From NCBI GenBank assembly GCA_004376205.1, contig SOKG01000197.1, forward strand, positions 1 through 14,502: 14,502 nucleotides of DNA. Direction: 5' to 3'. A program made the translations under genes and the position numbers. Shown piece by piece: positions 11,837-14,502 of this stretch; positions within the stretch are counted from its first letter, which is position 1; each line of letters begins with the position of its first letter. The notes under the pieces are model-generated. The model did not search any database. It saw only the letters and a program-made list of their open reading frames with translations, and was not told the origin of the DNA. This stretch comes from Dehalococcoidia bacterium. GTDB lineage: Bacteria; Chloroflexota; Dehalococcoidia; SZUA-161.

Positions 11837-13120
11837 CTAAGAACTCCTTCTCGCACCCTTGACCAGTGTGCTGAGGAAAGTTGACCGCAGCGGTTCAATA
11901 GCCATCGCGGCCTTAAAAGGCGGCGATTTCTCCAAAACACTGACAATTCGACCCAGTGCCCGGTGACTCAGCCTTTCAGGATCGTCGAACAGTATATTGG
12001 CCAGCTTGCCCCGCTCGATTGCCATCGACACGATGCGGTCGAAGGTGGTCTCGGGCGTGAACACTCTTTTTGCGCGAGGCTTCATGATGAGCCCGCCAAA
12101 CTTGCAAGCCGAGTAGCAGACCCCGCAACCTAGGCACAGGGTGTCGTCGCACACTGCCCACCTCCGCTTCTCCTTACCTTCCCCCTCCTCAGCGATCTCG
12201 ATTGCATCCACCGGGCATAACTTGGCGCACTTGCCGCATCCCTTGCACTTGGATAGATCGACCTCTCTGATCCAGTTCGAGGAGACGATCGCATTGCGGA
12301 TGTCGAAATGCTTAATCGCATGGATCATCCCGCAGCAGCATCCACAGCAGTTACATATGAACGTCGGAGTCGTCTGCACGTTGTCGCCAGTCTGCGCCAG
12401 CCCGGACTCCTTGCACTCTTCCAGGATACTCATTGCCTCACCAGTTGTGATAGGTTGGGCGTGGCCACTCTTCGCCATCGACTCGGCAATGTAGTTGAGC
12501 GTGAGGCAGGCCCGTTGCGGTTTGTCGCAGACCTTCCCCAGGTGACTCGCTTTATGGCGGCATTGGCAAATCGCGACGCTCACAGCGGACGCTGATCGCA
12601 CGATATAGCTCGCCCTTTCCCAATCGAGGACTTCGATGTGGTCCCCGGGGGGAAGCGCTTCCTCGCGGACCAATGAGCGGCCGAGTTGTGTTTGGCGCTG
12701 AAAGACTGAGCGGGTGAAGCGGTCGTCTCCGTTCATGTACTCCTCAAAGAGATGCGCTAGCTCCGCCATCGGCATGTCGTCGCGGGCACGCATGAAGATG
12801 AACTCGAAGAGGCCGATCACAACCGGCGGTAGGACGAAGTAGCGCCGTCCCTTGAACTCGAGGTCGAGCACCACCCCTCGTTGCGCCATCTCGGTCAATT
12901 TGTCGCACAGTTGATCCTGAGGCATACCGAGCCTACGCGAGAGAAAATCCAAGGATTTGGGTCGGCTGGGGAGCCGCCTTGCGAGCTCCGCTTCCTTGGG
13001 AGAGTACAGGAGTCTTAGGATTTTCATAAAGACAGGGGACTCGGGGGCTCCGGTAACATTGCGGTCCAGTCTCTGCTGCAACAGGCGGTATTCACGGTCA
13101 GGGTCGACAATGTGTCCCAT
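11837..13120 (-). CDS. multi-cysteine 4Fe-4S protein with winged-helix-like N-terminus
   Basis: The 427-aa cytoplasmic protein has three parts. Residues 25-100 look like a winged helix (LARRLPSRPKSLDFLSRRLGMPQDQL, then a hairpin ending GRRYFVLPP). A central region (about 100-270) holds CQCRHKASHLGKVCDKPQRAC (C185, C187, C198, C205) and an unusually dense CNCCGCCCG (C256, 258, 259, 261, 262, 263). A C-terminal 2[4Fe-4S] ferredoxin domain has C292, C295, C298, C302-Pro and C329, C332, C335, C339. Proteins with this layout are annotated only as 4Fe-4S binding proteins; the reaction is unknown. The combination of a DNA-binding-like fold and Fe-S sites could mean a redox sensor or an electron-transfer enzyme. 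ATG 13120 follows AGGAGGGGG; a TTGACA promoter lies at 13169-13197. Confidence 0.87.
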   Translation of the reverse strand: MGHIVDPDREYRLLQQRLDRNVTGAPESPVFMKILRLLYSPKEAELARRLPSRPKSLDFLSRRLGMPQDQLCDKLTEMAQRGVVLDLEFKGRRYFVLPPVVIGLFEFIFMRARDDMPMAELAHLFEEYMNGDDRFTRSVFQRQTQLGRSLVREEALPPGDHIEVLDWERASYIVRSASAVSVAICQCRHKASHLGKVCDKPQRACLTLNYIAESMAKSGHAQPITTGEAMSILEECKESGLAQTGDNVQTTPTFICNCCGCCCGMIHAIKHFDIRNAIVSSNWIREVDLSKCKGCGKCAKLCPVDAIEIAEEGEGKEKRRWAVCDDTLCLGCGVCYSACKFGGLIMKPRAKRVFTPETTFDRIVSMAIERGKLANILFDDPERLSHRALGRIVSVLEKSPPFKAAMAIEPLRSTFLSTLVKGARRSS

Positions 13121-13168
13121 AATTCCCCCTCCTGATCCAACACTCCCCAGTCTGCGCGGATTTGTCAG

Positions 13169-13197
13169 AGGCTAGCATATTCCTTGGTGACTGTCAA
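13169..13197 (-). promoter_or_regulatory. promoter of the multi-cysteine Fe-S gene
   Basis: On the minus strand a perfect TTGACA (13192-13197) is 17 nt from TAGCCT (13169-13174), which is preceded by TGC, an extended -10 feature. The -10 hexamer itself is weak. Transcription would start about 40 nt before ATG 13120. Confidence 0.5.
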
Positions 13198-13353
13198 ACT
13201 GAACGATTCTTGTGTCACGGTCCTGTCCCCTTAAGCCAGCCTGGTGTGTGCAGCGAGTGTGCGACGCAGGCTCGTTTGTCTGAGGCTTCGCCTAATGTTT
13301 CACCAATCGCTCCAGAGGCTGCCTGGCTCTTTTGCCAGGACAAAGAGGAACCT

Positions 13354-13383
13354 TTGTAGCTCGCAATGCGTCTATAGTATAAT
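13354..13383 (+). promoter_or_regulatory. promoter of the serpin gene
   Basis: TTGTAG (13354-13359) lies 18 nt before a perfect TATAAT (13378-13383). Transcription would start near 13390, about 40 nt before the ATG at 13429. Confidence 0.55.
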
Positions 13384-13428
13384 AAGGCGGGTTGGAGCCC
13401 GCTGAGAACAGGTATGGAGGTAACTATC

Positions 13429-14502
13429 ATGAAAAGGATGCTATTAGGTGTATTGATGGTGATAGTAGTGCTGAGCTCGGTGGGTTGTGGCGAAGGGTTG
13501 GTGATAGGGATCGCACGATCGGAAAAGCCGCGAGAGACCTCACCCGATGTCGCCGCCTCGGATCTGAAGGACTTGGTCGACGGAAACAGTGCCTTCGCCT
13601 TTGACCTCTACCAGTCCCTCAGCGACCGGGATGGAAACCTCTTCTACTCTCCCTACAGCATCTCGCTGGCGCTGGCGATGACCTACGCCGGTGCTCGCGC
13701 TGAAACCGAACGGCAGATGGCGGATACCCTCCGCTTCCTCCTGGCCCAGGACCGTCTGCATCCCGCATTCAACGCTCTGGACCTCGAACTCGCCAGTCGG
13801 GGTGAGGGCGCTGAGGGCAAAGATGAAAAGGGGTTCCGGCTGAACATCGTCAATGCAATCTGGGGACAGGAGGATTATGAATTCCTCGCCGAATTCCTCG
13901 ATGTCCTGGCGGAGAACTACGGTGCCGGGCTGAGGCTCCTCGATTTCATAAACGCACCGGAAGAGTCCCGCATCACCATCAACGACTGGGTCAGCGATCA
14001 GACGGAGGGCAGGATAGAGGACCTGATTCCGCAGGGCGTCATCGACGCATTGACACGGCTTGTCCTCACCAACGCCATCTACTTCAATGCAGCGTGGCTG
14101 AATCCCTTCGACGAGGACGTGACGGATGATGGCACATTCCATCTGCTGGACAGCAGCGAGGTAACTGTGCCGATGATGATGCAAACCGAGTCCCTCGGCT
14201 ATGCAGAGGGCGAAGGGTATCAGGCAGTGGAATTGCCCTACGACGGCAGCGAACTATCGATGGTGATCCTGCTTCCCGAGGCAGGTCAGTTTGAGCCGTT
14301 TGAAGGCTCGCTGGGCGCTGTCCTTGTGGATACCATCACGAATGACCTGGCATACAGGCAGGTCGCTCTGACCATGCCGAAGTTCGAATTCGAATCGGAC
14401 TTCACTCTAGCCGAGACTCTTGCTGCGATGGGTATGCCGGTTGCCTTTTCTGGAGCAGCCGACTTCTCATGCATGATCGGTAACCGCGACCTGTTCATCT
14501 CA
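13429..14502 (+). CDS. serpin-family lipoprotein (3' end outside the window)
   Basis: This is the first 358 codons of a serpin, a suicide inhibitor of serine or cysteine proteases. The N-terminus is a lipoprotein signal: MKRM, a hydrophobic stretch, then LSSVGC with Cys20 as the likely lipidated residue, which predicts membrane anchoring facing outward. After a short linker the serpin fold begins (NSAFAFDLYQSLSDRDGNLFYSPYSISLALAMTYAGA, about 53-89). Later it shows LVLTNAIYFNAAWLNPFD (about 208-225), close to the conserved serpin strand motif, and AVELPYDGSELSMVILLP. The reactive-centre loop, which decides target and inhibitory function, lies beyond the edge. GGAGGT is 7 nt before ATG 13429. 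No protease gene is near. Confidence 0.93.
   Translation, partial: MKRMLLGVLMVIVVLSSVGCGEGLVIGIARSEKPRETSPDVAASDLKDLVDGNSAFAFDLYQSLSDRDGNLFYSPYSISLALAMTYAGARAETERQMADTLRFLLAQDRLHPAFNALDLELASRGEGAEGKDEKGFRLNIVNAIWGQEDYEFLAEFLDVLAENYGAGLRLLDFINAPEESRITINDWVSDQTEGRIEDLIPQGVIDALTRLVLTNAIYFNAAWLNPFDEDVTDDGTFHLLDSSEVTVPMMMQTESLGYAEGEGYQAVELPYDGSELSMVILLPEAGQFEPFEGSLGAVLVDTITNDLAYRQVALTMPKFEFESDFTLAETLAAMGMPVAFSGAADFSCMIGNRDLFIS

Larger units (their letters stand above)
13121..13428. other. divergent intergenic region
   Basis: This stretch lies between the Fe-S protein (-) and the serpin (+). It holds a promoter for each (13169-13197 and 13354-13383) and a small hairpin CCTGGC/GCCAGG (13322-13339). 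No gene is supported. Confidence 0.6.

Noticed and set aside
13322..13339. Hairpin CCTGGC/GCCAGG as a terminator
   Set aside because: No T-run follows and no transcript is expected to end there, as it lies between divergent genes.
13540..14184. 214-aa minus-strand open frame opposite the serpin
   Set aside because: The serpin frame has clear family motifs; the antisense frame shows no recognisable domain.

Overview
The window reads as a piece of chromosome from a strict or facultative anaerobe. Its style is that of Chloroflexota/Dehalococcoidia: small iron-sulfur and rubredoxin-like proteins, a rubredoxin-tailed flavin reductase, excisionase-type helix-turn-helix proteins paired with response regulators, and ATG starts with strong GGAGG ribosome sites. 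That placement is an inference from gene content, not a phylogeny. No rRNA, tRNA, CRISPR array or insertion sequence was seen.

Layout. Bases 81-620 (+) encode queH (epoxyqueuosine reductase). A small CxH/CxxC protein follows at 722-955 (-). From 5684 down to 1113 runs a long minus-strand cluster. In transcription order it holds a glutaredoxin-like protein whose first active-site cysteine codon is TGA, thioredoxin reductase, a rubrerythrin-type ferritin-like protein, desulforedoxin (40 aa), Fe/Mn superoxide dismutase, a flavin reductase-rubredoxin fusion (Hrb type), a 52-aa desulforedoxin-like protein, a Crp/Fnr regulator broken by a late TAG, and a small ferredoxin. A promoter (TTGCCC-17-TATCAT) lies just before the first gene. 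Together these genes look like an oxygen/peroxide-defence and thiol-redox unit with its own regulator.

Bases 6100-9339 (+) hold two repeats of the pattern helix-turn-helix protein then response regulator. The first regulator (OmpR type) has Asn in place of the phospho-acceptor Asp and a frameshift in an A5 run. The second is a REC-HD-GYP protein predicted to degrade cyclic di-GMP. After about 600 bases without a gene, a consensus sigma-70 promoter leads into an acyl-CoA dehydrogenase-family gene (9963-11207) that lacks the usual catalytic Glu. A 16-bp hairpin separates it from a convergent minus-strand pair: a 105-aa unknown and a 427-aa multi-cysteine iron-sulfur protein with a winged-helix-like N-terminus. 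The window ends inside a plus-strand serpin with a lipoprotein signal (13429 to the edge).

The most notable feature is the glutaredoxin-like gene at 5445-5684 (-). An in-frame TGA sits exactly where CPFC would begin, so the site reads U-P-F-C. Starting 14 nt after the TGA is a hairpin with a 5-bp core and a G at loop position 2, as in bacterial SECIS elements. I read this as a selenocysteine-containing redoxin that missed standard gene calling and is paired with an AhpF-like thioredoxin reductase. Two other interruptions in the window (TAG in the Crp gene, frameshift in the response regulator) mean sequencing error or gene decay must be considered for each.
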